Assembly: GCA_944548615.1 (NCBI GenBank)
Contig: OX155964.1
Span: forward strand, 10,602,925 to 10,666,924
DNA from: Micropterix aruncella
Taxonomy: Eukaryota; Arthropoda; Insecta; Lepidoptera; Micropterigidae
DNA: 64,000 nt
Direction: 5' to 3'
Shown: positions 1 to 9,492 of the stretch, in pieces
How positions within the stretch are numbered: the first letter of the stretch is position 1
Layout of the letters: each line of letters starts with the position of its first letter
Notes under the pieces: generated by a model
Databases searched by the model: none
Seen by the model: the letters and a program-made list of their open reading frames with translations, nothing else
Told to the model about the DNA's origin: nothing
Position numbers and translations under genes: made by a program

Positions 1-454
1 AGTCAAATTGTCATTTTAGTCAAATTGAAAATTGATTAAAAACCTATTACAGAAAGAGATATAGTCGAGATGCGTACCGTTTTTAGAGACCGTTAATGTC
101 GTACAATTCTCTTTCAATAAGATATAATTTGAGTTTATTTTTAAATTGGAGCATTTTTCCTTTTTTTATGATACTAGAGGGTAGCTTATTGTAGCAAATA
201 ATTCCGACGTAGTTCGGATCCCTTTTAAAAAGTTCAAGATTTGGACGAGGAAGAATCAGATTATTTCTCCCCCTGGTAAAGTGTTTATGGGTATCTGATT
301 GTATCGGCAGCTGAGCTAGGTTTTTTATGATCAATTTAACGCATTCTAAAACGTATAGAGATGGAAGGGTGAGAATTTTAAGCCTTCTGAAATGACCACG
401 GCATGATTCTACATAACCCAGATTACTTAAAATTCGAATGGCCCGTTTTTGCAA
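1..454 (-). mobile_element. 3' end of a non-LTR retrotransposon (LINE), truncated
   Basis: The minus strand from 454 to 83 encodes about 123 residues typical of the region after the reverse transcriptase domain of Jockey/CR1-type LINEs: an LQKRAIRIL-like start, a LTLPSLYVLECV segment, a HFTRGRNN box, and an ending with basic KNKLKLYLIERELY. The catalytic RT motifs are absent, so this is a 5'-truncated copy. Bases 1-82 would be its 3' UTR. The fragment lies inside the putative first coding intron of the globin gene. Family assignment rests on pattern recognition only. Confidence 0.7.
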
Positions 455-1129
455 TGAAAAAATATGTTGCCTTAGATAGATCGATGGTGCATTGCGCCCA
501 GAAGAGATGGTTCTTGATGGTTAATCTTATGATTTACTAGTGAAACTTAAGATTTACCACTATTCGGGCACTGAGAGTAACATATGTATGCCCTGGTTAA
601 GTTGATGTGCAATCAGTATTTTTGATATATAAAATTATAAGTATAAATTGATGGATGATAATTTTTTTGATTTGCAATTAAACATAAATCAATTTATAAA
701 TCTTATTAAACATAAATCAATTTATAATAACGAAGAATAAAGACTTTTTAAAATGTTGATGTTTTTACCTTATTTTATTTGTAAATTAGTTAAAAAATTC
801 CATTATTTGATCACTATAGAAGCCAAATAAATGTTTTAATTAATAATTGAAAATAACTTTTCATTTACAAAAAATAAAGAGTGACAACCCAAGTGGTCAA
901 ACGGAGAGTAAATATTTATTTCAACAAATGGGCCTATTTTCTATACTGCTTTAATATATTTACTGTGCCTATATGGCATCCTATCTTAAAGTAAAATAAT
1001 AATTTATATTATTTTACGAATTTTTAAATCATAGCTCATTATTTTAATATTATTTACGTAAATATGTCAATTTTTCATTTGCTACACAGGTGTCAATACA
1101 TAATAATTGCGCACTTTAATGTTCAGATC
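455..1129. other. AT-rich intronic/intergenic DNA, nothing recognised
   Basis: No coding region, RNA gene or clear repeat boundary is visible here. A short direct repeat (TAAACATAAATCAATTTATAA-like words) lies near 680-730. If the globin gene model is right, this is globin intron. Confidence 0.4.
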
Positions 1130-1550
1130 CAGTGTTTTTCAACCTTTTTTAGATCGCGACCCCCTTTTTGGCAAAAAAAAATTAAAACTCTTACCCCTTA
1201 GACTGTAAATTAATTCTCTCGACCCCCCTTAGTCTTTTCCACATCTGTAACTGTAAGCATTCAATACTTTTTGTGTAAAAATAATGGCGAAAACCACATT
1301 AATTTTAACTGTTTCTCACTTTCGAAGCTGTACTAAAGATGATGTTTCCATCATCAACATAAAGTTTTGTAAAAGACATAGCAAAAACATGTAATAAATA
1401 CATATCTTTCTCTTCCGAAGCTGTAAATGCTTGCGTATATAATAAAGATTTTGTAATATTTTAGATTTTTAATTTTAGATAGCCTGCGACTCTCTGGAAG
1501 TCTCTTCGCAACCCCCCAGGGGGTTGCGACCCACTGGTTGGAAAACACTG
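1130..1550. mobile_element. Non-autonomous hAT-type element (MITE), copy 1
   Basis: Termini are CAGTGTTTTTCAACC on the left and GGTTGGAAAACACTG on the right, a near-perfect 15-bp terminal inverted repeat of hAT style, followed inward by GATCGCGACCCCC and its counterpart GGGTTGCGACCC. There is no transposase. The interior matches copy 2 at 9133-9484, for example the words around AATGGCGAAAACCACATTAA and CTTCCGAAGCTGTAAATG. Flanking 8-mers do not match, so the target duplication has decayed or one end is rearranged. Confidence 0.8.
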
Positions 1551-1805
1551 AGATAAACTAATAGATATCATTCTATCTCTTCGCATGGCAATAATAATTG
1601 AATGTTATTATTGTTATCATTGGTTACATCATTGGGTTTTTATTATCAATCAGTCATTTATAATTAAAAAGAATAATTATTATCGAAGTTAATGATAATA
1701 ATTATATAAATTGCTATTAATTTCGCCGTACAATGCTATCAGCGCCACTTACATGTCGCCGGCGCAGAAGGGTTGAAAAAGCGTACTATGATGTTGATCA
1801 ATATA
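1551..1805. other. Intergenic/intronic DNA, no feature
   Basis: AT-rich spacer. A GC-richer stretch near 1740-1770 (CGCCACTTACATGTCGCCGG) has no assigned identity. Confidence 0.3.
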
Positions 1806-2185
1806 GGATGAGTTTTTAATTAGTGATATCCTTGTAGTGAGTGAATCAGTACGACGAACTAAGCAACTTATAATAAAAAAATTTGGGAACATTTTTAAAA
1901 ATGTTTTATTTAAATAATAGTATAAAAACTATGAGCACGATGCGCTATCTAGCGGTAGGTAAAATATCGCTAATATTGTTTATTACCGATATTTTACCTA
2001 CTGCTAGATGGCGCAGCATGCTCAAAGCTTCTCAAACTTTTCTTTAATAGATATAAATGACAAATTAGTCAAAAAAAAAGACAAAACGTATTTTTTTTGT
2101 TTTTCCCTATTTTTTTAATTAAACGTTCCTTATTTCGTCGTACTGTTTCACCGACTACAAGGTGTCACTAATTAAAAACTCACCC
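1806..2185. mobile_element. Foldback MITE with nested palindromes
   Basis: The left end GGATGAGTTTTTAATTAGTG (1806-1825) pairs with the right end CACTAATTAAAAACTCACCC (2166-2185), and similarity continues inward through the TACGACGAA word for about 50 bp. The centre holds a second inverted repeat (1933-1969 against 1987-2023, about 37-bp arms containing GGTAGGTAAAATATCG). There is no coding capacity. The superfamily is not identified because no convincing target duplication is visible. Confidence 0.65.
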
Positions 2186-2589
2186 GGGTGTATAATCAAT
2201 GATACTATCAAACCACAGAAAGTTAGATAATTGTTATTGTTAGATAGTAGAAAAGTAGATAGTTAACAAGCCACTATGATTTGGTGGTAGTATATAGACC
2301 ATTTAACTAAGGCCGACTTGCAGCCTAGCTAAAAGTCCAGCTAGCTAAAGGTCTATCTATGCACGCGCAGGTTCTTTGTGGTTACGTGCAGCTTGGGTGG
2401 TGTTGGCCAAACTCTCTGGCATCTGGCCTGCCACGACTGTAAGAACGATCTATATCGGTATACCAGCTTGAGGTGTCGGGTTCGCCCGTTGCAGATGACA
2501 GCTCCAAATTGTACACGCGGTATTTGAGTGACACGCGGAAATAGATTGAGTTACACGCAAAGACCGTATAACTACTAGACCCCGTGACC

Positions 2590-3425
2590 AGCCCGAGAAC
2601 GAGTCAGCCGAATAGAAAGAGACAGCTGCCTATAGTGTATATACCCCCTCCATCCTTGTCTAGTCGTGCATTCACGGAGACACGTAGGTACATATATAAA
2701 TTGCAACGCGTTTATATCACTATGGCAACGCGTCGACGCCATAAGTTTGCTATTTTATTTATTTATTTTAAACATAACATGCGAAATTCATAAAATGGTC
2801 ATACCAAGTAATGGTGCAAAGTAAACGACGACCCACATTCACATGACCATGCGCAGCGCATGCCCAACTGGGCCGAGTTAGCCTGTATCTGGGCATACGA
2901 TTTATTTTCAGACTTGGGTGGAGAAGCATAACTGACGTAGGACACTTACACTTATATAAATACACATATACATACATACACACATACACATATATGTTAC
3001 ATTATGTTTATTATCTTATATCACATTTATGCAGGTATATTATTTCTAAGAGATGATTTGCAGAAGATCATTCTCTGTCCTTGAACGACCTATATCGTCC
3101 AGAAGCCATTTTTTTATTTCTTTATTGACTAAAAAGGTACTTCCATTATTTTTTATGTCGTCATCAAGACGGTTGAATATTTTGGGTGCGATAAAGTTTA
3201 ATTGCCTTTGGGCAAATGATGAATTAACTCGAGGAACGGCATAATTCAAGCCTGCAGATGCTCTTGTAGTTCTGTGTTGCTGGCTTCGTGGTCGTTTATC
3301 TATGCTATGGATAAACGCGCATGCGCAACTAGACAAGGATAGAGGGAGTCTCATATGCCCCTATCTCTTTCTATTCGGTGAACGCATTCACTCACAGCCC
3401 GCCTTCGCGCTCCCGTTCTCTATTT
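2590..3425. repeat. Dispersed repeat in inverted orientation flanking a LINE fragment
   Basis: The segment 2608-2664 (CCGAATAGAAAGAGACAG ... CCATCCTTGTCTAGT) recurs inverted at 3328-3378. Between the arms are a short CA/TA-rich microsatellite (about 2943-2995) and the LINE fragment listed separately. The GC-rich stretch 2290-2590 upstream has no assigned identity. Confidence 0.5.
3046..3310 (-). mobile_element. LINE ORF2 C-terminal fragment
   Basis: Minus-strand reading gives the hallmark tail of Jockey/CR1-like LINE ORF2: NYAVPRVNSSFAQRQLNFIAPKIFNRL, then a basic stretch ending in KKWLLDD. Similar F(A/G)QRxxxFIAPxxxN words recur in the other LINE copies of this window. Only the last ~85 residues remain; RT and endonuclease are missing. 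Confidence 0.65.
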
Positions 3426-3520
3426 TGTTACCCGAGGTTACTGAGGTCCGGAAAAGTAGGTATACTATTCTGAACTGAAAGGCATTTAAATAAAATGGCA
3501 AGTGAATCGAAGAATTTTAC

Positions 3521-3685
3521 CGTATAAGAAGCTCACATCCAGTTGCTATGGGATCTTTATTAGCCAGTTCCCAGCTGCTTCGAACGTTCGCCACATCTCT
3601 TTTGGTTAGGCCGGTGGTTGGATGTGGCTCGTCAGGTCCACTGTCCCACAATATGGAACTGATGTAGCTGAATATGGAACCCATT
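3521..3685 (-). CDS. Globin, first coding exon (rest of gene outside window)
   Basis: Haem-binding globin family. The exon starts one base before the ATG (3684-3682) directly after a strong acceptor (pyrimidine tract ending TTTCCAG, AG at 3687-3686), so an untranslated exon lies upstream. It encodes 54 residues plus two bases. The protein begins MGSIFSYISSIL and runs through TGLTKRDVANVRSSWELANK to CELLIR. This matches globin helices A and B, including the conserved A-helix Ser-Trp and the B-helix Arg before the usual FF..YP. The exon ends inside that Arg codon (CG, then GTAAAA from 3520), which is intron phase 2 at position B12.2, the ancestral globin intron. Gly2 and Ser6 fit an N-myristoylation signal. 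E and F helix exons, with the haem-ligating histidines, were not found at 1-3520 and should lie left of the window. The globin call is firm; gene function is inferred. Confidence 0.82.
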
Positions 3686-3709
3686 CTGGAAAGAAAGAAG
3701 AAAAACATA

Positions 3710-4844
3710 AATAGAGCAAATTAAAATCGAATATGGAGCGTTCTTCTTAGTCAGCCCTTTACAATGTGGTGTACAATTAGAATTGTAAGGATTATATTTC
3801 ATTTTGCTATTGATACGTTGCACTAGTTACCTGGGAAAGAATTTAAAGAATTTATCCATTTATGTATGAAATTGCTTTTTTTTCAACCTCTTGATTTTTC
3901 AAAAAAATCTATTCTAAATTGGAATTTTTGAAATTACTTTATATTTTTTAATTGATTGTTTTTACATTTAAGGACTTTAGTTACTGACGACCTTTTTTCC
4001 AAAAGTCATAGAAAAAACGTCCGTTATTTATTTGAATTTTACAGTCAGCATTGTTAGCCTCGAATGTGCCAAAGGCCATTCGTCCGTGACCTTAAAGCAA
4101 TAAAGATGGATTCTGATTGATTGCTTGTTTCGAATACCTACCTACTTATTAACCGACCCACATCATACCTAGTGTCCAAATCTAAATTTATTAGGATATG
4201 ATATCTCACAGAAGGGGGGGGGGGGGGGGGGGGGAATAATTGGCTATTTTTGATATCTCTCATTTTAGCTAAATATGTTAATCATACGTAAAATTCTCCT
4301 TACAAGAATCATTTTTTAATGCTAATTTTCTTTAGACATTCTACATTACAATGTAGAATTCTCAAATTCACAGAATACATGTATTAAAAAGTAGCTGAGA
4401 GCTAGAGAAGTTTTTGCAAGATAATCGGCAATTATTCATATTCACATTCACATTCTTTGACTTTAATGGATTTTTAGAATCATATAAAATGAATTCGGCT
4501 GACTTTGTCAAAATAATTATATGTAAATTCGGTAAACGGCGTTTTATTTAAAAAAAATCTTTTTGGTTCTAACCGCCCATACCTATGCAAACGTACGTGA
4601 TACGTCCGCTATATTATTACTGAAAAATACAAATAAAACATATAAAAAATAAATTTTATATGAAACCGATATATAAATACCGCTTATATGTTTATATTTT
4701 GTCCGCTATATATTTTGTCTGTTATATTTTAAACAAGTATTGTTATTGAAAATCTAATGAAAAAAACTAAGGATTTACCTACTTTTTGAATAATAACCCA
4801 AAGAACGAGCTGGCAATTATCTTACAGGCCGCCGGATTTTATAA
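3710..4844. other. Non-coding; poly-G tract and dispersed repeat E (inverted copy)
   Basis: There is a 21-base G run at 4214-4234. The interval 4545-4810 (words CTAACCGCCCATACC, AACGTACGTGATACGTCC, TTTTTGAATAATAACCCAAAG) is an inverted relative of 12770-13180. No gene is visible. This lies in the putative 5' UTR intron of the globin gene. Confidence 0.5.
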
Positions 4845-5634
4845 CGTCACGTGGCAGTACTCAGGCGGTCACCCATCCAAGTAATGACCACGCCACGCCC
4901 GCTTAACTTCTGTGATCTGTCGGGAACCAGTGGGAGCTAATGGGCCCATGCTGGGTTGGCCACGAAGACCTATTCTGTTCAGGGTCGGTCACACTCACGG
5001 GTCAACACCCATCCGACGGCCTCCACGCACGAGGTGCGAACCTGGGTAGGACTCTGGCCCTGGTCAGTTTCCCCTGGGAATCAAACCTCTGGCGCTCCTG
5101 GACGGTCTGCGCACCGTGCGGCGCAAGCCAATCGATTGTGCACTCTGAATAACAGTCGGGGGAGTCTGGAAGCTGTACTGTTTCCTATATAGCGGGGGTG
5201 GTTGCGGACCTTACGGCGACTGCTCTTGAAATGACCATCGGCCATCCGATCCTGGGTGAAAGCCGGGCAAAGGACGCCGTGGTCAGCGATAGATTCGGTA
5301 TACACCGTTTCACCGCTTCGTAAGGGAGAGGACCGCGCAAGCGACCTCGAACTCGGAACCAATCGAGAGACCGGAGAAATCTGGTCACAATTGGTAGTTA
5401 GGGCGCGAGTGTCGCCCGCCAGGTAACATTACTGGCTATCTCGCGGTAAGGCGTTGGTCTCTAACGGGTTGTGGCGTAGCTAGATGGTGGACTGTTTTGT
5501 CCCAAGTCTTCTACGCTCACTCCAGGGAGATAGAACGACTAATCGTTAAAACTTCCTGTGGTGACGGGCTCGCCCGCTGTAGTCGACAACCCAAGTTGTC
5601 GGGAACCAGTGTTTCAACGCGGATACGGACGTTA
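4845..5634 (-). pseudogene. 5S rRNA pseudogene split by a retroposon
   Basis: The minus strand of 4845-4932 matches the 3' two-thirds of 5S rRNA: the internal promoter region reads AGAAGTTAAGC and TTACTTGGATGGGTGACCGCCTG, then a diverged 3' end. The missing 5' part continues at 5612-5634 (minus-strand GGTAACGTCCGTATCC...GTTGAAA, compared with the canonical GCCAACGTCCATACC...GTTGAATAC). Between them sits family A copy 1 with a 15-bp duplicated target. Point changes and a short deletion near the A box make it unlikely to be functional. It could be the head of a 5S-derived SINE rather than a dispersed 5S gene. Confidence 0.8.
4933..5596 (+). mobile_element. Family A retroposon, copy 1 (inserted in 5S pseudogene)
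   Basis: A 664-bp, GC-rich, non-coding element. The 5' end is GGGAGCTAATGGGCCC and the 3' end carries GTGACGGGCTCGCCCGCTGTAGTCGACAAC. It is flanked by a perfect 15-bp duplication TGTCGGGAACCAGTG (4918-4932 and 5597-5611). Duplications of this length point to LINE-type target-primed insertion. There is no poly-A tail and no long ORF. I do not recognise the family. Confidence 0.85.
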
Positions 5635-5639
5635 CCTTA

Positions 5640-6261
5640 CGTTACGTTACAATGCGGCTGCGGAATCTATCAAAGTCATATATTTATCTATGTTATGTTA
5701 TGATACCCAGTTATATAATGATGCTATATACCAATGTTACTTACGAAGTTTTAATAAAAGTCTTATCTACAGAACCCCGTCCCCCCCTCACTCCTCTCCG
5801 GTCCCTTCGCTCGAGAAGGTAATCGGTACATAGAATTATTCTCAGTTAATTAGAATGGGTTTTGTTGAGATGTTATTTTTCGCTTGTTTTTTATGAAAAT
5901 TTAACCAGTACAATTGCGATACACTACAATTGCGAGTTCAATACAATTGCGAATGTGTATTACTAAATACTAACTGCGAGAGTTACTGCATAATAAAACC
6001 CCGTCGCCGTAAACAAATTAAGGAGCAGACATCGCTACGCAGTAGAAAATGATATAAATAATTGTATTGAAACATGACACCAACGGCGAGGCTATTTTAT
6101 GAATTAATCAAAATTGACATCTATTTCTAAAGCAACAAACGACAAATAATTCCCAACAAGCAATACGACAATAAGTCCCGTTCATATGAGTAGATCGAAC
6201 TGCATTTTTTTTAGTGTTTCTCGTATTATCATTTATTATATATAGTATTAGATTGCTTAAC
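5640..6261. other. Non-coding spacer with short tandem words
   Basis: GTTAC-type pentamer repeats lie at 5631-5652, and a triplicated CAATTGCGA word at about 5910-5955 (TACAATTGCGA). No gene is seen. Confidence 0.35.
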
Positions 6262-7763
6262 TACATAATAATCGTAATCGGTGTCCCCCAGGGTAGTGTT
6301 CTCGGACCTATTCTATTTCTCATCTACATAAATAACCTGTGTAACTTAGTAGGCCAGATAACTACATTTGCTGACGATACTGTCATTATTTTTGAGGGTG
6401 ACAAGTGGACTGAAGCTTTCAATAAGGCAAATATAGGTATGAAAAAAGTACAAGAATGGTTGGATGATTCCCTACTCAATTTGAATATAGGAAAAACTAA
6501 ATACCTTACTTTCAGCAATAATGCCAAAGGGCAACCGCCTACATGCCACAATTTGAAAATTCATACATGCAATAATGCAAAGCAATGTAGCTGTCCAATA
6601 GTGGAAAGAACACAATACATCAAATATTTAGGGATCACAATCGATAATAGGCTCCGCTGGCAGACCCATATTGATATACTGGCGATTAAAATACGAAAAC
6701 TGGCATATATGTTCCGAGAGATGAGAAATATTTTAGATCCGGGATTACTGAAAAGTACATACTACGCATTAGTTCAGTCTATTCTCTGTTATGGAATAAT
6801 AGGATGGGGAGGTTGTGCGGCGACCATCCTCCGCCCATTAGAAGTGGCTCAAAAATGTATCTTAAAGATTATAGCGCGTAAACCGTATCGCTACCCCACC
6901 AATGAACTTTTTAGTCATTGCAATGTCCTGGACATCAGACAGCTGTACATTAAATTGGCCTTACTGCATGAGCGGTTTAAAAGTCAACCAACTTTTAATG
7001 AGGGAGTGATATTTACGAGAGCAGTGCACTCAGGAGATATGCTGATACCACGTAAAAATACCACATATGGACAGCGCCACTACTCATTCATCGCTAGGAT
7101 TATAATCACTTCCTGAATCAATTAAGGCTATCAACACTATGACAACATTTAAAAAATCTGTCACGTCTTGGTTGATGAAGGAAGGGAGGATTAATACAGA
7201 TAGAGCATTGAGTATAAATGTCTAAATGGTATATATGGAATGGTATTTATATATGTGATAGTTATTAAATTGACAGTTTATTTTTATGACAGTTTGTATG
7301 GATGTTTGATTGACAGTTTGTAGTTATTAAATGAAAATGTATATAAACAATGACTTTTATATTATTTATATTTCCAAACCATTTCTTTATTCTATTAAAT
7401 TGTAGGAATTGTAGGCCTTTCAATTATTTTATTTTAATTTATATTGAAATTTTTAGGATTATTTTCATGTTTCTGTGTAAAAAAATATTTATTTTTATTT
7501 ACAAAAATTTTATTTCTTAAAATTACGGCGATTACCTTACTATATTTTTATAAAATTATGTTAATTTAAATGTCTGCCTTAGAACAGGCTATAGCCTAGT
7601 TAGGCGACATTGAAATGGAATATCTGGCAACAGTTTCTGGCATATCAGGTTTCAGTTTTTTGCTACTGGTTATTTTGTCTATTACATTGCACCTACATGT
7701 CCATGAACTGTAAATGTTTTTAAATTACGTAATTAAATAAAATAAATAAAATAAATAAATAAG
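6262..7763 (+). mobile_element. LINE family L1x copy 1: RT fragment plus 3' UTR
   Basis: The ORF from about 6280 to 7116 starts inside the RT domain with GVPQGSVLGPILFLIYINNL and contains the catalytic FADDT box, the thumb region (KYLGITIDNRLRWQTHI) and the C-terminal FGQRHYSFIA-like segment. The palm upstream of GVPQG and the endonuclease are missing, so it is 5' truncated. A frameshift near 7100 disrupts the last ~35 residues, which resume as TTFKKSVTSWLMKEGR. The 3' UTR (7230-7735) holds the paired-stem motif at 7572-7608 and ends in an AAATAAAATAAAT-type tail. A non-functional CR1/Jockey-group copy. Confidence 0.85.
7572..7608 (+). other. Conserved paired-stem 3' UTR motif (copy a)
   Basis: Two adjacent mini-hairpins: GCCT-TAGAAC-AGGC and GCCTA-GT-TAGGC. 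The same motif lies in the 3' UTR of four other L1x copies (33907, 42399, 56171, 57756). It probably matters for recognition by the element's own RT; that role is inferred. Confidence 0.7.
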
Positions 7764-8609
7764 AGTTGGCAACCCTTCTGAAACGGCGAAATACAGGTGC
7801 GATGATAGCATTCACGGCCAAACTAATAGCAATTTATTTGGCCATCTATAATAACATTGACATATGATTACGAACGCGTCCGATAATATGATTGCCCATT
7901 TATACCTCGAAAGCAGACATATTCAACATAATAATAGAAGATTAATCTATTTTTGGAACTTTGAGTGCTATCTACAAGTTGCGTTTCGTATTAAAAACTT
8001 GGTTGCAAAATTGTAGTACGACGTTGAGCAATGAAATACGCTATAAAATCAATGGTATTATTTATCTGATATCACGTTCATTATTTAGAGCTACCTACTA
8101 GACGTACTCGCTAGACAATTTGCTGGTGCAGCCTGAAGTTGCATTGGAATTGAATTGGAATTAGTACCTATAAGTATAAATTGTCCTAATACTTTAAATT
8201 GCCTCTTTAAATCATCTATTCCTAAATCGGATACCGACTGAAGATCGCCCTGTTCCCTCCCGGGATTATGCCCTAGAAATTGCGTCGTTTGCAGCGCGAT
8301 TAGGGCAATTTTGCTGTTATTTGCTCATGGCTGCCGGCACTGTCTACGCCGCGGCCGCAGCGCTGCTCGTTTACTTGTGAATGTATTTATACTAGCGGAG
8401 CCTGCGACAAAAAAGTGCAAGAGTTTTGTAAAAGCTGATACTTTCAGATTAGTATTATGCCGGGGTAGAGCCAGCAGGTCAGATTCCGGGATACCTGGCG
8501 CTGGCGTACTATGAAAGGTGTAATTTTAATGACTACCCCCAAAGTGTTCAGGAAAAGCTGAAAATTCATCAGTTGACAGTGGATGCAATAAAGAACTCGA
8601 AACAACGCG
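7764..8609. other. Non-coding spacer
   Basis: No gene or repeat boundary recognised. GC-rich words near 8325-8370 (GCTGCCGGCACTGTC, CGCGGCCGCAGCG) show no open frame of convincing quality. Confidence 0.3.
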
Positions 8610-9132
8610 TATGATATAATACGGGTATGGTATAACATAATAAGTCACAACATTATATCAAGCATTAAAGATATTTCTGCTTTTGTTTTTATCTTCATCG
8701 ATTCAGAAAACAAATGCTGAATCTGGGTATAAATCTCAATTATTTTCTTGCCTTAATATCGGCGATATTCCTTTCCTTTCAAGCCAAATCTTGCGACGTC
8801 ATTCGCTACGGTATAAATAGGCAGTTGCATACTAACAAAGTTTCTTTCTGAAACTCAGCACGCCTTGAAACGATGCCATATTATTTGTTGAAATCGTAGT
8901 AATTGCTGCAGCTCAAAATAACTATGATTGATGCCGACGTACCAGCTTTGTAATACGACTATCATAGGGAAAATCTAAACAAACGTTGTGTAACTAACCT
9001 ATTTTAAGTTCCTTTTAATTCCTAACGTTTTCCTCGTGCATATTTTATTATGTATAATTTTTTATTATTGCGAGTTTTTGTCTGGGTTTAGCTACAGGTC
9101 GATCATTATGCTTCTGGTTGAATGTATTAGTG

Positions 9133-9484
9133 CAGTGTTTTTCAACCTTTTATGGATCGCAACCCCCTTTTTGGAAAAAAAAACTTTTTTGTAAAACAAT
9201 GGCGAAAACCACATTAATCTAACTGTTTTTCACTTTAGAAGCTTTACTTACTGTTTCCATCTTAGATCAACGTAAAGTTTTGTAAAAGAAATAGCAAAAA
9301 TCATATAATAAATACGTTTCTCTTCCGAAGCTGTAAATGTTTGCGTATTAAATAATAAAGATATTGTAATATTTTCGATTTTTATTTTTAGATAGCCTGC
9401 GACCCCCGGGGAGTCTCTTCACTGACCCCCCCCCCCCCCCCCCCCCAGGGGGTCGCGCCGCGACCTACTCGTTGAAAAATAATG
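9133..9484. mobile_element. Non-autonomous hAT-type element (MITE), copy 2, with target duplication
   Basis: Starts CAGTGTTTTTCAACC and ends CGTTGAAAAATAATG, a decayed copy of the same terminus. It is flanked by an exact 8-bp duplication TATTAGTG (9125-9132 and 9485-9492), the size made by hAT transposases. The interior is shared with 1130-1550. A 20-base-plus C run at 9425-9446 lies near the right end. It has no ORF. Confidence 0.88.
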
Positions 9485-9492
9485 TATTAGTG

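Noticed and set aside
4940..5388. Short overlapping frames in GC-rich family A copies (also at 18097, 19940, 31072, 41252)
   Set aside because: They open in several frames on both strands of a non-coding repeat and are not conserved in frame between copies.
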